In this document: positions 25,759-34,869 of the stretch, in pieces
Layout: every line of letters begins with the position of its first letter
How positions within the stretch are numbered: the first letter of the stretch is position 1
Assembly (NCBI RefSeq): GCF_003713065.1
Contig: NZ_CP033433.1
Coordinates: forward strand, 2,453,001 to 2,517,000
DNA length: 64,000 nt
Reading direction: 5' to 3'
Origin: Cohnella candidum
GTDB taxonomy: Bacteria; Bacillota; Bacilli; Paenibacillales; Paenibacillaceae
Notes under the pieces: generated by a model
What the model was told of the DNA's origin: nothing
What the model saw: the letters and a program-made list of their open reading frames with translations, nothing else
The model's database searches: none
Program-made: the position numbers and the translations under genes

Positions 25759-25783
25759 CAATTTGCCTTCATGCCCCTAATAT
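25755..25783 (+). promoter_or_regulatory. Sigma-A promoter of the GH16 glucanase gene
   Basis: A perfect -35 TTGACA (25755-25760), 17-bp spacer and TAATAT (25778-25783). The -35 box overlaps the stop codon of the LacI-type gene. Confidence 0.8.
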
Positions 25784-25797
25784 GGGGAGTAGCCGAA

Positions 25798-25849
25798 AAT
25801 GTCCCACGTGAGACATTATTGCGTTTTCCGACGACGTCTCGCTTGGGAC
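25798..25849 (+). promoter_or_regulatory. Pair of candidate LacI-type operators
   Basis: A near-perfect 20-bp palindrome spans 25798-25817 with core GTCCCACGTGAGAC (25801-25814). A second site, GTCTCGCTTGGGAC (25836-25849), read on the other strand is GTCCCAAGCGAGAC and matches the first at 12 of 14 positions. Centres are 35 bp apart, just downstream of the expected transcription start. Confidence 0.6.
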
Positions 25850-25866
25850 CGATTTCGACACGAAGT

Positions 25867-25880
25867 TGTAAGCGCTGTCA
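25867..25880 (+). promoter_or_regulatory. Catabolite-responsive element (cre)
   Basis: TGTAAGCGCTGTCA fits the CcpA consensus TGWNANCGNTNWCA at every position. It lies about 90 bp downstream of the expected transcription start, so CcpA would act as a roadblock. Confidence 0.8.
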
Positions 25881-25969
25881 ATATTCTCCCCTTTTCGGAA
25901 GGAGGTCGAAGACTTCAGCCGCGGACTTCACGCAAGCCAGAATGCAGAGACCCAGAGAGGAGCTTACCG

Positions 25970-28900
25970 ATGAAACGGATGAAATTCGGCAAGAAGCCTT
26001 TTACGGCCGCGTTGTGCGCCGGCCTCCTCGCCCTGTCGGCATGGCCGGCGGCAGCCGGAGCCGACTCCCCGGACAACGCGCAAAGCAAAGGCCCGAAAAA
26101 GGATAACTGGAAACTGGTATGGAGCGACGAATTCAACGACGGCAAGATCGATCCGAAAAAATGGACCTTCGATATCGGCAACGGCTCCGGAGGTTGGGGC
26201 AATAACGAGCTGGAGTACTATACCGACCGGCCGGAGAATGTGAAAGAAAAGGACGGCAAGCTGGTCATCACCGCCCGTAAGGAAAATTACCAGGGCTTCG
26301 GCTACACGTCGACGCGGATCAAAACGAAAGGCTTGTTCAGCAAAGCCTACGGCAAATACGAAATCCGCGCCAAGCTGCCGACGGGCAAAGGCTTGTGGCC
26401 CGCGATCTGGATGCTGCCGGAAGACAACGAATACGGAACATGGGCGGCATCCGGGGAACTCGACATCATGGAAGGCTGGGGCAGCAAGCCGAACACGGTC
26501 GCCGGCACGATCCATTACGGCCAGCAATGGCCCGGCAACACCTATACGGGCAAATCGTATACGCTTCCGAACAACAGCACGGTCGAGGATTTCCACACGT
26601 ACGCCATCGAGTGGGAGCCGGGCGAAATCCGCTGGTACGTCGACGGCGTCCTATACCAAACCCAGAACGACTGGTACAGCCAAAGCCTGTATCAGCCGGT
26701 CCCCAACACGTACCCCGCTCCGTTCGACAAGCCGTTCCACCTGCTCATGAACCTGGCGGTCGGCGGCAATTTCGACGGCAATCCGGACGACTCCGTCTCG
26801 TTCCCGAAAACGATGGAAATCGACTACGTCCGCGTCTATGATCTCGTCAACCGGCCTTATCGCGATCCGATCCCGCCGACGATGCCGAAAGACCCGCTGC
26901 CGGCCGACGCCAGGCAGCCGCTTCCGGACGGCAACCTGGTTTACAACGGCCAGTTTAACCAGGATGACCCGAGCGTCCCGAACCTGGGCGACGTTCCGAA
27001 TACCGACTATTGGAGGTTGTTCACGGGCGAAGGCGGCAGCGGAACGGTCTCGATCGACAACGTGAACGGGCAGAACTTCGCCAAACTTTCGATCGCTTCG
27101 GGAGGCTGGCAGCCTTATTCCGTACAGTTGCTCAATGACGTCTCGATCGCCAAAGGGCGTTACTATAAGCTGAGCTTCGACGCCAAAGCGGCCGGCGAGC
27201 GCACGATGTCCGTGCGGTTGACCGGAGGGGCTTCCCGCGGGTATGCCGCATATTCCCCGGCTTCCAACGTCAAGTTGACGACCGACGTGAAGCACTACGA
27301 GATGGCGTTCCAGATGAAGCAGGACACCGACATCGCCGCGCGCACCGAATTCAACGCCGGCCTGAACGCCCAAAGCGTCTGGATCGGCAACGTGCGCTTG
27401 GTGGAAATCGACGGCATTCCGATCGATTATGACGCCCCCAAAACGCCGCTCGACGGCGACGGCAACCACGTCTATAACGGCACCTTCGATCAAGGCGACC
27501 TCAGCCGCATGACGTTCTGGCACGTGAACGAGCTGGGCGGTGCAAGCGCCGAGGCGAAAGTGTTCGAGGACGAACGGAAGCTGAACGTCGTGGTCACAAA
27601 GCCGGGCAAAGCGCGCAGCGGGAATATCGACGTGCAGCAGAAAGGGATCCAGTTGCTGCAAGGCATGGATTACAAACTGACTTTCGAAGCCGCCGCGCTG
27701 CTGCCGAGAACCATCGAGGTCGAGCTCGCCAGCAAGGACGGATCGGTCTCTTACGCCAAACAGCGCATCCAAATCGGAAAATCCGGCGTGCAGACGTTCG
27801 CGTTCAAGATGAACCAGGCGCGGGATAACGAAGCGCAGCTTCTGTTCCATCTTGGAGACTTCCCCGGCTGGGTGAAGCTCGACAACGTCAAATTGATCCG
27901 CACGAGCGTCTACTATGAGCCCGGCGTCGTCTTCTATCCGCTGGCCAACGGGACGTTCGACGGCGGGCTGGATCCATGGGTGACCGCCACGGACAGCGGA
28001 GGAGCTTTGACGGCCGCGCTGGACGGCGGGGAAGCCAAGCTGAACGTGACGAACCAAGGCGCCAATCCGTGGAGCGGCATGTTCATCCAGGACGGCTTGA
28101 AACTGTTCAAGGGCATCACGTACGAGCTCGATTTCGACGTCCGCTCCTCCGTGGCCCGCAAAATCGAAGTCGACCTCGAAAACTCGAGCTATTTCCGTTA
28201 TCTCGATCAGACGGTCGACGTGACCGCCGCTCCGTCCCATCAGCATTTCGAATTCACGATGCCCAATGACGACACCGTTTCCCTCAAATATTTCGCAGGT
28301 CTGATCCAAGGGACGACCGCGGTGGGTGCCGATCACCAGGTATGGCTGGACAACGTGGACTTGAAAGTCAAAAACGCGCCGGTCAAACGGCCGCCTCGCC
28401 TCATTCCGGACACGAGCGGCAACACGGCCGGGCAAGCGATGGATCTGACGTTCCAGGATGATGCTGCATGGCGTTCTGCCGTCTCAGGCGTCAAGGTGAA
28501 CGGAAACGTGCTGGCGCCTGAACAATACGCGCTCGGCAGCGGCACGCTGCATCTGGATGCCGGCTTGTTCGCGGCTCCCAGCACGTATACGGTAACGGTA
28601 CTGGCTAACGGTTACGCGGATGCTTCGGCCGTCCAGGAAGCGGCCAATTCCGACGGGAACCTGATCCGTAACGGCGACTTCTCCGCCGGTCAAGCCGATT
28701 GGCTGAGCTGGTCCGATCAGGGCTCCCAGTTTACCGTCGCGGACGGCAAGGCCCAAGTGCAGATTTACAGCATCGGCGGCGCGAACTGGTCGACCCAGCT
28801 GTATCAGGAGAACATCGCACTGAAGGCGGGCCAAACCTACAAACTGAGCTTTAACGCTTGGTCCACCGCGGACCGGCCGATCCGGCTCGAATTCACCAAT

Positions 28901-29563
28901 ACCGGCATTCCGCAAGCTTTCTTCAACGTAACCTCGGATTCCAGAGCCGTGTACGAAACGACGTTCACGTCGCAAACGGACCAAATCCTGAAGCTCAACT
29001 TCTGCATCGGCAACGTCGTCAACGGCTCCGCCGTGACGCCTGCGGACGCCCATACGCTGTTCTTCGATAACCTGAAGCTCGTCGAGACGGCGGCTCCCGG
29101 CGGCCACGCCTTGCAAAACGGCACGTTCGACACCGATACGTCTTCGTGGAGCACGTATGTCGCCGACGGGTCGGACGCCGCTTTGTCGGTCGAAAACGGC
29201 AAGTTGAAAATCGCTTTCGCGAACTACGACGGATGGTTCCCGTGGTCCACGCAGGTTTACCAAGACCATCTGCAGCTGGACGCGGGGAAAACTTACTCCG
29301 TTTCCTTCGAAGCGAGCGCCACGGAAGCGAAGGACATCATTTTCTCCGTCGAAAACGCGGCGGACTTCAATATCAAATACCTGGGCGCGACGAACATTTC
29401 GCTTACTCCGGGCACGCAAACGTACTCCTATGAATTCACGATGGGCGCTTCTTCGGACGCCAATGCCAAGCTGCTCTTCCAGCTGGGCAGCAATAACGCA
29501 ACAGGGCCTCACTTCAACGGTCAAAGCGTTTATCTCGACAACATTACGCTGACCCAAAAGTAA
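25970..29563 (+). CDS. Secreted GH16 beta-glucanase (laminarinase type) with five CBM-like modules
   Basis: A 1197-residue exported enzyme. A signal peptide (about 1-30, ending AAAGA) precedes a GH16 domain (about 40-290) with the catalytic motif ELDIME (E163, D165, E168), typical of endo-beta-1,3- or 1,3-1,4-glucanases. After a Pro-rich linker come carbohydrate-binding modules of the CBM4/9/22-like type at about 318-478, 496-645, 655-801, 896-1040 and 1045-1197, each opening with a GNxxxNGxF-like strand. A short beta domain at about 808-893 (DUF1533-like, LTFQDDAAWRSAVSGVKVNG) separates modules three and four. ATG 25970 follows GAGGAG. No cell-wall anchor is visible, so it is probably released. 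Control: own promoter, LacI-type operators and cre. Confidence 0.92.
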   Translation: MKRMKFGKKPFTAALCAGLLALSAWPAAAGADSPDNAQSKGPKKDNWKLVWSDEFNDGKIDPKKWTFDIGNGSGGWGNNELEYYTDRPENVKEKDGKLVITARKENYQGFGYTSTRIKTKGLFSKAYGKYEIRAKLPTGKGLWPAIWMLPEDNEYGTWAASGELDIMEGWGSKPNTVAGTIHYGQQWPGNTYTGKSYTLPNNSTVEDFHTYAIEWEPGEIRWYVDGVLYQTQNDWYSQSLYQPVPNTYPAPFDKPFHLLMNLAVGGNFDGNPDDSVSFPKTMEIDYVRVYDLVNRPYRDPIPPTMPKDPLPADARQPLPDGNLVYNGQFNQDDPSVPNLGDVPNTDYWRLFTGEGGSGTVSIDNVNGQNFAKLSIASGGWQPYSVQLLNDVSIAKGRYYKLSFDAKAAGERTMSVRLTGGASRGYAAYSPASNVKLTTDVKHYEMAFQMKQDTDIAARTEFNAGLNAQSVWIGNVRLVEIDGIPIDYDAPKTPLDGDGNHVYNGTFDQGDLSRMTFWHVNELGGASAEAKVFEDERKLNVVVTKPGKARSGNIDVQQKGIQLLQGMDYKLTFEAAALLPRTIEVELASKDGSVSYAKQRIQIGKSGVQTFAFKMNQARDNEAQLLFHLGDFPGWVKLDNVKLIRTSVYYEPGVVFYPLANGTFDGGLDPWVTATDSGGALTAALDGGEAKLNVTNQGANPWSGMFIQDGLKLFKGITYELDFDVRSSVARKIEVDLENSSYFRYLDQTVDVTAAPSHQHFEFTMPNDDTVSLKYFAGLIQGTTAVGADHQVWLDNVDLKVKNAPVKRPPRLIPDTSGNTAGQAMDLTFQDDAAWRSAVSGVKVNGNVLAPEQYALGSGTLHLDAGLFAAPSTYTVTVLANGYADASAVQEAANSDGNLIRNGDFSAGQADWLSWSDQGSQFTVADGKAQVQIYSIGGANWSTQLYQENIALKAGQTYKLSFNAWSTADRPIRLEFTNTGIPQAFFNVTSDSRAVYETTFTSQTDQILKLNFCIGNVVNGSAVTPADAHTLFFDNLKLVETAAPGGHALQNGTFDTDTSSWSTYVADGSDAALSVENGKLKIAFANYDGWFPWSTQVYQDHLQLDAGKTYSVSFEASATEAKDIIFSVENAADFNIKYLGATNISLTPGTQTYSYEFTMGASSDANAKLLFQLGSNNATGPHFNGQSVYLDNITLTQK

Positions 29564-29580
29564 GGGCGGCGAAAACGCGA

Positions 29581-29615
29581 AAGATCCCTTCGGACACGAG
29601 GTCCGAAGGGATCTT
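29581..29615 (+). terminator. Terminator of the GH16 gene
   Basis: A perfect 15-bp stem, AAGATCCCTTCGGAC with its complement, around the loop ACGAG, 17 bases after the stop, followed by GTCGTTG. Confidence 0.85.
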
Positions 29616-29640
29616 GTCGTTGAGCGGGAAGTTCGCGGAT

Positions 29641-29826
29641 TCAGCCGCGTCCTCCGGGGGAAGGGCGCTTTCCGTTACGGGAACCGGCCATCGGTCCGCC
29701 GCTGCCCCAATCCTCCGCGAATTCCGTGCGGGTCAACTCCGGGAAGGCCATCGCTTCCCTCCGTTCGGGATTCAAGCCGGCCTTCGCCATCCGCTCCATT
29801 TTGGCTTCTTTGCGGGATTGCCTCAT
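29641..29826 (-). CDS. Small hypothetical protein, 61 aa
   Basis: The peptide begins MRQSRKEAKMERMAKAGL and is basic at the N terminus, with a central acidic FPELTRTEFAEDWG and a Gly/Pro-rich basic tail. GGAGGG lies eight bases before the ATG at 29826, which supports a real gene. I do not recognise the family; its composition recalls small spore-associated or regulatory peptides of Bacillales. It may be the last gene of the relA-dtd unit, 74 bp after dtd. Confidence 0.6.
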   Translation of the reverse strand: MRQSRKEAKMERMAKAGLNPERREAMAFPELTRTEFAEDWGSGGPMAGSRNGKRPSPGGRG

Positions 29827-29900
29827 GACGATCGCCCTCCGCTGGGAACTAAAGGTTATCGTCATGTAGTGTTGCCTTGGCCGCCCGCGTTCAAACTTGT

Positions 29901-30344
29901 TTACGTCCGGCTGTCCACGATCAGCGTGACCGGACCGTCGTTCACGAGCCCCACGTCCATCATGGCGCCGAAACGCCCCGTCTCCACGGAAACGCCGCGT
30001 TCCCTGAGCAACCCGTTGAAGCGTTCGTACATCGCTTCCGCCGTTTCGGGGCGGGCGGCCCCCATGAAGTTGGGCCGTCTTCCTTTGCGGCAATCGCCGT
30101 ACAACGTAAACTGGGAGACCGACAGGATCGCTCCGCCTACGTCCAGCACGGACAGGTTCATTTTGCCGCTTTCGTCTTCGAAGATCCGAAGTCCGGACAG
30201 CTTGTCCGCCATCCAGACGAGATCGGCATCCTCGTCCTCCTGGCCGATTCCGACAAGCAGGAGTAGTCCCTGGGAGATTTCGCCCACGGTCTCTTCTTCC
30301 ACTTTCACCCGGGCTTCCGATACCCGTTGCACGACAACTTTCAC
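29901..30344 (-). CDS. dtd: D-aminoacyl-tRNA deacylase
   Basis: A 147-residue homodimeric enzyme that hydrolyses D-amino acids mischarged on tRNA. The active-site strand [19 protein letters not shown] and the C-terminal gly-cisPro-type segment [12 protein letters not shown] are intact. The start is GTG 30344 ([11 protein letters not shown]), with GGAGG seven bases upstream. It lies 20 bp after relA, the same pairing as in Bacillus subtilis. Confidence 0.96.
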   Translation of the reverse strand: MKVVVQRVSEARVKVEEETVGEISQGLLLLVGIGQEDEDADLVWMADKLSGLRIFEDESGKMNLSVLDVGGAILSVSQFTLYGDCRKGRRPNFMGAARPETAEAMYERFNGLLRERGVSVETGRFGAMMDVGLVNDGPVTLIVDSRT

Positions 30345-30364
30345 GATGAAACCTCCGGTTCTCT

Positions 30365-32563
30365 CTATTGCATCATCCGCTGCACGGAGAAAATGTCCTT
30401 CACCCGCTTGATTTTCTCCACGACCGATTGCAAATGGTCCTTGTTGCGGATGAGAATGGTCATATGGATGATCGACATCTTGTTCTTGTCCGAGCGTCCC
30501 GATACCGCCGAGATGTTCGTTTTGCTTTCCGACACCGCCTGGAGCACTTCGTTCAGCAATCCGCGGCGGTCGTGGCCGAGGATTTCGATCTCGACGCTGT
30601 AGTTCGCTTCGACCGCTTCCTCCCACTCCACCTCGATGACGCGCGCGGCTTCTTCCCCTTCCGCGGCCGTCGGAATGTTGGAGCAGTCCGTCCGGTGAAC
30701 GGAAACGCCCCGTCCCCGCGTAATGTACCCGATAATGTCGTCCCCCGGAACCGGATTGCAGCAACGGGCGAAACGAACGAGCAGGTTGTCCGCGCCCTTG
30801 ACCTTGACGCCGTGCGTCGCGCGTTTGCGGGCGGCGGCTGCGCCGGCCGGGCTGGGCTTCAATTCCTTGACTTCCGACGTCAGTTGGATCTGCTGGGCTT
30901 CCTCGGCTTCCTTGCGGAGCTTCTCCGTCAACCGCGTGCAAATCTGCGCGGCCGTGATGCCGCCGAAACCGATCGCGGACATCATGTCTTCCGTGTCGTT
31001 AAACGTGAATTTCCGGGCGACTTCCTGCAGCTTGTCTTCGGTCATCCATTCGAATGGCTCCAGACCGATGCGCCTCAGCTCGCGTTCGAGCATATCCCGG
31101 CCTTTGTCGACGTTTTCCTCGCGCTTTTCCTTTTTGAACCACTGCCGGATTTTGGCCCGGGCATGGGAGGATTGGGCGATCTTGAGCCAGTCCTGGCTCG
31201 GTCCGTAGGAATGCTTGGACGTCAGGATTTCCACGATGTCGCCGGTTTTGAGCTTGTGGTCGAGCGGTACGATCCGACCGTTTACCTTGGCGCCGATTGT
31301 CCGATTGCCGACCTCGGTATGGATCCGGTACGCGAAGTCCAGCGGAACGGAACCTGCCGGCAGTTCGAACACCTCGCCCTTCGGCGTAAACACGAACACG
31401 AGGTCCGTGAAAAAGTCCATTTTGAGCGATTCCATGAACTCCGCCGCGTCGCGCGTCTCTTGCTGGAGCTCGATGATTTCGCGGAACCAGTTCATCTTGT
31501 CCCCGAAGCTTCCCGGAACGACGCCTTGATCTTTGCCGTCTTTGTAAGCCCAGTGCGCCGCGATCCCGAATTCGCTCGTCCGGTGCATTTCGTAGGTGCG
31601 GATCTGCACTTCGGTCGGCTCTCCGGTCGGTCCGACGATCGTCGTGTGCAGCGACTGGTACATGTTCGCCTTCGGCATGGCGATGTAGTCCTTGAAGCGT
31701 CCCGGCATCGGCTTCCACAGCGTGTGGATGATCCCGAGCGTGGCGTAACAGTCTTTGATATTGTCGACGAGGATGCGGATCGCCAGCAGATCGTAGATTT
31801 CGTCGAACTGCTTATTGCGCGCCGTCATCTTCTTATAGACGCTGTAAATATGCTTCGGACGGCCGCTGAGATCGCCTTGGATGCCCATTTCGCTCAGCTT
31901 CTCCTGGATTTTGGAGATCAGTTCGCCGATGTACTGCTCCCTTTCGGCCCGCTTCATTTTCATCAAATGCGCGATCCGGTAGTACTGCTGGGGATTCAGA
32001 AAACGAAGGGCGATGTCTTCCATTTCCCACTTGATCGTGCTGATCCCGAGCCGGTGGGCGATCGGGCAATAGATTTCCAGCGTTTCGTGGGCAATGCGCC
32101 GCTGGCTCTCCTCCGATTGGAATTTGAGCGTGCGCATGTTATGGAGACGATCGGCCAGCTTGATCAAAATGACGCGAATGTCGTTGGCCATCGCCACGAA
32201 CATTTTGCGGTAGTTTTCGTTTTGCTGCTCTTCCTTGGAGCGGAATTGGATCCTCTCCAGCTTGGTGAGGCCGTCGACCAGTCCCGCGAGCGTCTCGCCG
32301 AAACGGGCCTGCAGGTCTTCGATCGTGACGCTCGTGTCTTCCACGACGTCATGCAACAGGGCCGCCTCGATCGTGACGACGTCCATCTGCATGTTCGCCA
32401 TGATTTGCGCCACCGCGACTGGGTGCAAGATATAAGGCTCGCCGGATTTCCTCGTTTGCCCGCGATGCGCTTCTTCCGCGTATTCATAGGCGTCCCGTAT
32501 TCGCTTCAGATCCTGTTCTTTCATATAGGAAGAAGCTTTCTCGAGAAGCTGCTCGATGCCCAT
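30365..32563 (-). CDS. relA: Bifunctional (p)ppGpp synthetase/hydrolase
   Basis: A 732-residue Rel protein that makes and degrades the alarmone (p)ppGpp on and off the ribosome. The hydrolase HD domain has H47 and HDVVED (71-76); the synthetase domain contains [11 protein letters not shown] and the surrounding [16 protein letters not shown] ([17 protein letters not shown]), zinc-finger-like ([23 protein letters not shown]) and ACT ([19 protein letters not shown]) domains follow. ATG 32563 follows AAAGGAT; an earlier reading lacks a ribosome site. Both catalytic halves look intact. Confidence 0.97.
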   Translation of the reverse strand: MGIEQLLEKASSYMKEQDLKRIRDAYEYAEEAHRGQTRKSGEPYILHPVAVAQIMANMQMDVVTIEAALLHDVVEDTSVTIEDLQARFGETLAGLVDGLTKLERIQFRSKEEQQNENYRKMFVAMANDIRVILIKLADRLHNMRTLKFQSEESQRRIAHETLEIYCPIAHRLGISTIKWEMEDIALRFLNPQQYYRIAHLMKMKRAEREQYIGELISKIQEKLSEMGIQGDLSGRPKHIYSVYKKMTARNKQFDEIYDLLAIRILVDNIKDCYATLGIIHTLWKPMPGRFKDYIAMPKANMYQSLHTTIVGPTGEPTEVQIRTYEMHRTSEFGIAAHWAYKDGKDQGVVPGSFGDKMNWFREIIELQQETRDAAEFMESLKMDFFTDLVFVFTPKGEVFELPAGSVPLDFAYRIHTEVGNRTIGAKVNGRIVPLDHKLKTGDIVEILTSKHSYGPSQDWLKIAQSSHARAKIRQWFKKEKREENVDKGRDMLERELRRIGLEPFEWMTEDKLQEVARKFTFNDTEDMMSAIGFGGITAAQICTRLTEKLRKEAEEAQQIQLTSEVKELKPSPAGAAAARKRATHGVKVKGADNLLVRFARCCNPVPGDDIIGYITRGRGVSVHRTDCSNIPTAAEGEEAARVIEVEWEEAVEANYSVEIEILGHDRRGLLNEVLQAVSESKTNISAVSGRSDKNKMSIIHMTILIRNKDHLQSVVEKIKRVKDIFSVQRMMQ

Positions 32564-32620
32564 TGTTTCGGTATCCTTTCCGGCGGCATCCCGCCGTCGT
32601 TCCCATGAGATATTCCTTTC

Positions 32621-32650
32621 ATTATGCCTCTTGGCGGCGGGAACCGTCAA
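32621..32650 (-). promoter_or_regulatory. Sigma-A promoter of relA
   Basis: On the minus strand TTGACG (32650-32645), 18-bp spacer, CATAAT (32626-32621), about 58 bp before the relA start. Confidence 0.65.
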
Positions 32651-32779
32651 CCGTCGACGCCTACGGTTCGGGGGTTTCCGACGGGACGGGCAGTTGGAAA
32701 GAGATTACCTGTCCGACGGTTGTCAAAAGCTGTAACATAGGAAAGACTTTTGATATCGAATCCTATGGGAGGATCTACC

Positions 32780-34057
32780 GTGAAAAGAGAAATCGGAATT
32801 AGCGAAAGGCCGCCGCTCGGCGCAAGCCTGTTTCTGAGCCTGCAGCACCTGTTCGCGATGTTCGGCTCGACCGTGCTCGTGCCCACCCTGCTCGGGGTGG
32901 ATCCCGCGGTCTGCCTGCTGATGAACGGCATCGGCACCTTGTTGTACATTTGGATTTGCCGGGGGAAAATCCCGGCTTACCTGGGCTCCAGCTTCGCGTT
33001 CATCGCGCCGGCCGGCGCGGTCATCGGGACGGCACAAGCGCCCAACCTGGGTTATCCGGCCGCGCTCGGCGGCTTTATCGCCGCGGGTGTGGTGTTCACC
33101 ATCGTGGCGCTGATCGTCCGGTTCGCCGGGACGAAGTGGATTTCCGTCGTTTTCCCGCCGGCGGCGATGGGCGCGATCGTTACCGTCATCGGCCTCGAGC
33201 TGATTCCAGTCGCGGCAGGAATGGCGGGCTGGATTTCCGGGGGCAAAGCGGACTGGAAGCCGGATGCGGACCAGATCATCCTCTCGACGGCGACGTTGGC
33301 CATCACCGTGCTCGGCTCCGTGCTTTTCCGCGGATTTTTCAAAATCATCCCGATCCTGATCGGCATCGTGTCGGGCTATGTGATCGCCTGGGCCATGGGG
33401 ATGGCCGATTTCTCGAACGTAAGCGCCGCCTCTTTCTTCACGGCCCCTACGTTCACGACGCCGGAATTCAAATGGGTGGCCATCGCGACGATCGTTCCCG
33501 CAGCTCTGGTCGTTATCGCCGAACATATCGGGCATCTGATCGTAACCGGCAACATCGTGGGCAAAGACTTGTCCAAGGACCCCGGACTGCACCGCTCGAT
33601 GCTGGGCAACGGGATCTCCACCATCATTTCGGGCTTCGCCGGCTCGACGCCGAACACGACGTACGGGGAAAACATCGGCGTTCTCGCCATCACGCGCGTG
33701 TACTCGACCTTCGTCATCGGCGGCGCCGCGGTCATCGCCATCCTGCTCTCGTTCTTCGGCAAGTTTTCGGCCTTGATCCAAGCCATTCCGACGCCGGTCA
33801 TGGGCGGCGTTTCCCTGCTGCTGTTCGGCGTCATCGCGGCATCCGGCCTCCGCATGCTCGTGGAGTCCAAAGTCGATTACGGACGCCCTTCCAATCTGCT
33901 TCTGACGACCGTCGTGCTCGTGACCGGCTTGTCGGGCGTGAAAATCGTCATCGGCGATTTCTCGCTCTCCGGCATGGCGCTCGCCACCGTCGTCGCGATC
34001 GTGCTGAGCCTGCTGTTTAAGCTATTCGAGGTGAGCGGATTGTCGAACGACCAGTGA
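32780..34057 (+). CDS. NCS2-family uracil/xanthine permease
   Basis: A 425-residue membrane protein with about 12-14 segments, a nucleobase:cation symporter-2. The motif GSTPNTTYGENIGVLAITRVYS is characteristic of the uracil permease branch (UraA/PyrP), after AEHIGHLIVTGNIVGKDL. The start is GTG 32780 with GGGAGGA six bases upstream. I see no PyrR-type attenuator before it, unlike pyrP of Bacillus subtilis, and it stands alone, so uracil is the likely but not the only possible substrate. Divergent from relA. Confidence 0.9.
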   Translation: MKREIGISERPPLGASLFLSLQHLFAMFGSTVLVPTLLGVDPAVCLLMNGIGTLLYIWICRGKIPAYLGSSFAFIAPAGAVIGTAQAPNLGYPAALGGFIAAGVVFTIVALIVRFAGTKWISVVFPPAAMGAIVTVIGLELIPVAAGMAGWISGGKADWKPDADQIILSTATLAITVLGSVLFRGFFKIIPILIGIVSGYVIAWAMGMADFSNVSAASFFTAPTFTTPEFKWVAIATIVPAALVVIAEHIGHLIVTGNIVGKDLSKDPGLHRSMLGNGISTIISGFAGSTPNTTYGENIGVLAITRVYSTFVIGGAAVIAILLSFFGKFSALIQAIPTPVMGGVSLLLFGVIAASGLRMLVESKVDYGRPSNLLLTTVVLVTGLSGVKIVIGDFSLSGMALATVVAIVLSLLFKLFEVSGLSNDQ

Positions 34058-34065
34058 TTCGCCCC

Positions 34066-34185
34066 ACCCCCTAAGTCCCCCTCCCCCCGGGGAGGGGGAT
34101 TCCGAGGCGCTGCGCCCTCTGGACACCCGCACTTTTGCTTTTATGCGTTCGCGTGGGTGTGGTGGAGTTGCGGGATTATGGTGCG
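34066..34185. repeat. GC-rich cluster of inverted repeats
   Basis: Three dyads follow one another: CCCCCTCCCC/GGGGAGGGGG with a two-base centre (34077-34098), GAGGCGC/GCGCCCTC around 34104-34119, and GACACCCGC pairing with GCGTGGGTGT (34120-34160). The base composition differs from flanking genes and no reading frame is convincing. It looks like a mobile or repeated intergenic element of the genome, which needs other loci to prove. Confidence 0.5.
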
Positions 34186-34238
34186 TTAGTGGATGTGGGG
34201 GACTACGCGGGTGGGTTCATGTTGCAAACCAAACAAAA

Positions 34239-34287
34239 GACCGCATCACTCCTTGCCTTTCGGCGGGGGATGCGGTCCTTTTTTTGT
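34239..34287. terminator. Bidirectional terminator between permease and apt
   Basis: GACCGCATC (34239-34247) pairs with GATGCGGTC (34269-34277), followed by a T run on the plus strand and a TTTTG on the minus strand; serves both convergent genes. Confidence 0.88.
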
Positions 34288-34294
34288 TGGAGGA

Positions 34295-34807
34295 TTAATA
34301 GGTAACCAAGGATTTCACTTCGATGCCTTTGAGCTTCTCGCGGCCGTTGAGGTAACTGAGCTCGATGAGGAACGCGGCGCCGACGATTTCTCCGCCAAGC
34401 TGGGAGATGAGGTTCATCGTCGTGGCGATGGTGCCGCCGGTGGCGAGCAGGTCGTCCGCGATGAGCACGCGCTGACCCGGCTGGATGGCGTCTTTATGCA
34501 TGGCCAGCTTGTCTTTGCCGTATTCGAGATCGTAAGAGGCTTCGATCGTGTCGCCCGGCAGCTTGCCGCTCTTGCGGATCGGCACGAAACCGACGCCGAG
34601 CTCGATCGCGAGAGGAGCGCCGATGACGAAACCGCGCGCTTCCGGACCTGCGATGAGGTCGATTTTCAGGTCGGACACGAGTTTTTTCAGTTCGTTGATC
34701 GCCGCCCGGTAGGCATTGCCGTCCTGGAGCAGCGTCGTAATGTCCTTAAACCGGATGCCGGGTTGCGGCCAATCGGGAATGACCCGGATATAGTCTTTGA
34801 AATCCAT
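34295..34807 (-). CDS. apt: Adenine phosphoribosyltransferase
   Basis: A 170-residue cytosolic enzyme that makes AMP from adenine and PRPP. The PRPP loop [14 protein letters not shown] is at about 114-127, and the adenine-binding region [12 protein letters not shown] is present. AGGAG lies before the ATG. It follows recJ by 62 bp, the order recJ-apt-relA being that of Bacillus subtilis, here with a permease inserted. Confidence 0.97.
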   Translation of the reverse strand: MDFKDYIRVIPDWPQPGIRFKDITTLLQDGNAYRAAINELKKLVSDLKIDLIAGPEARGFVIGAPLAIELGVGFVPIRKSGKLPGDTIEASYDLEYGKDKLAMHKDAIQPGQRVLIADDLLATGGTIATTMNLISQLGGEIVGAAFLIELSYLNGREKLKGIEVKSLVTY

Positions 34808-34869
34808 TTGTCTGATCCTGCTCCTTCGAATGGAAACTGTCCGAACCGATTATACACTTTTTGCCCTGC

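Noticed and set aside
26651..28435. 594-codon frame antisense to the GH16 gene
   Set aside because: A shadow of codon bias; no ribosome site, no recognisable domain, and the plus-strand protein is clear.
30368..32608. 746-codon frame antisense to relA
   Set aside because: RelA domains are fully intact on the other strand; the antisense frame has shadow composition.
32651..32779. PyrR-type attenuator before the uracil permease-like gene
   Set aside because: No PyrR-binding loop motif or terminator and antiterminator pair is visible in the short leader.
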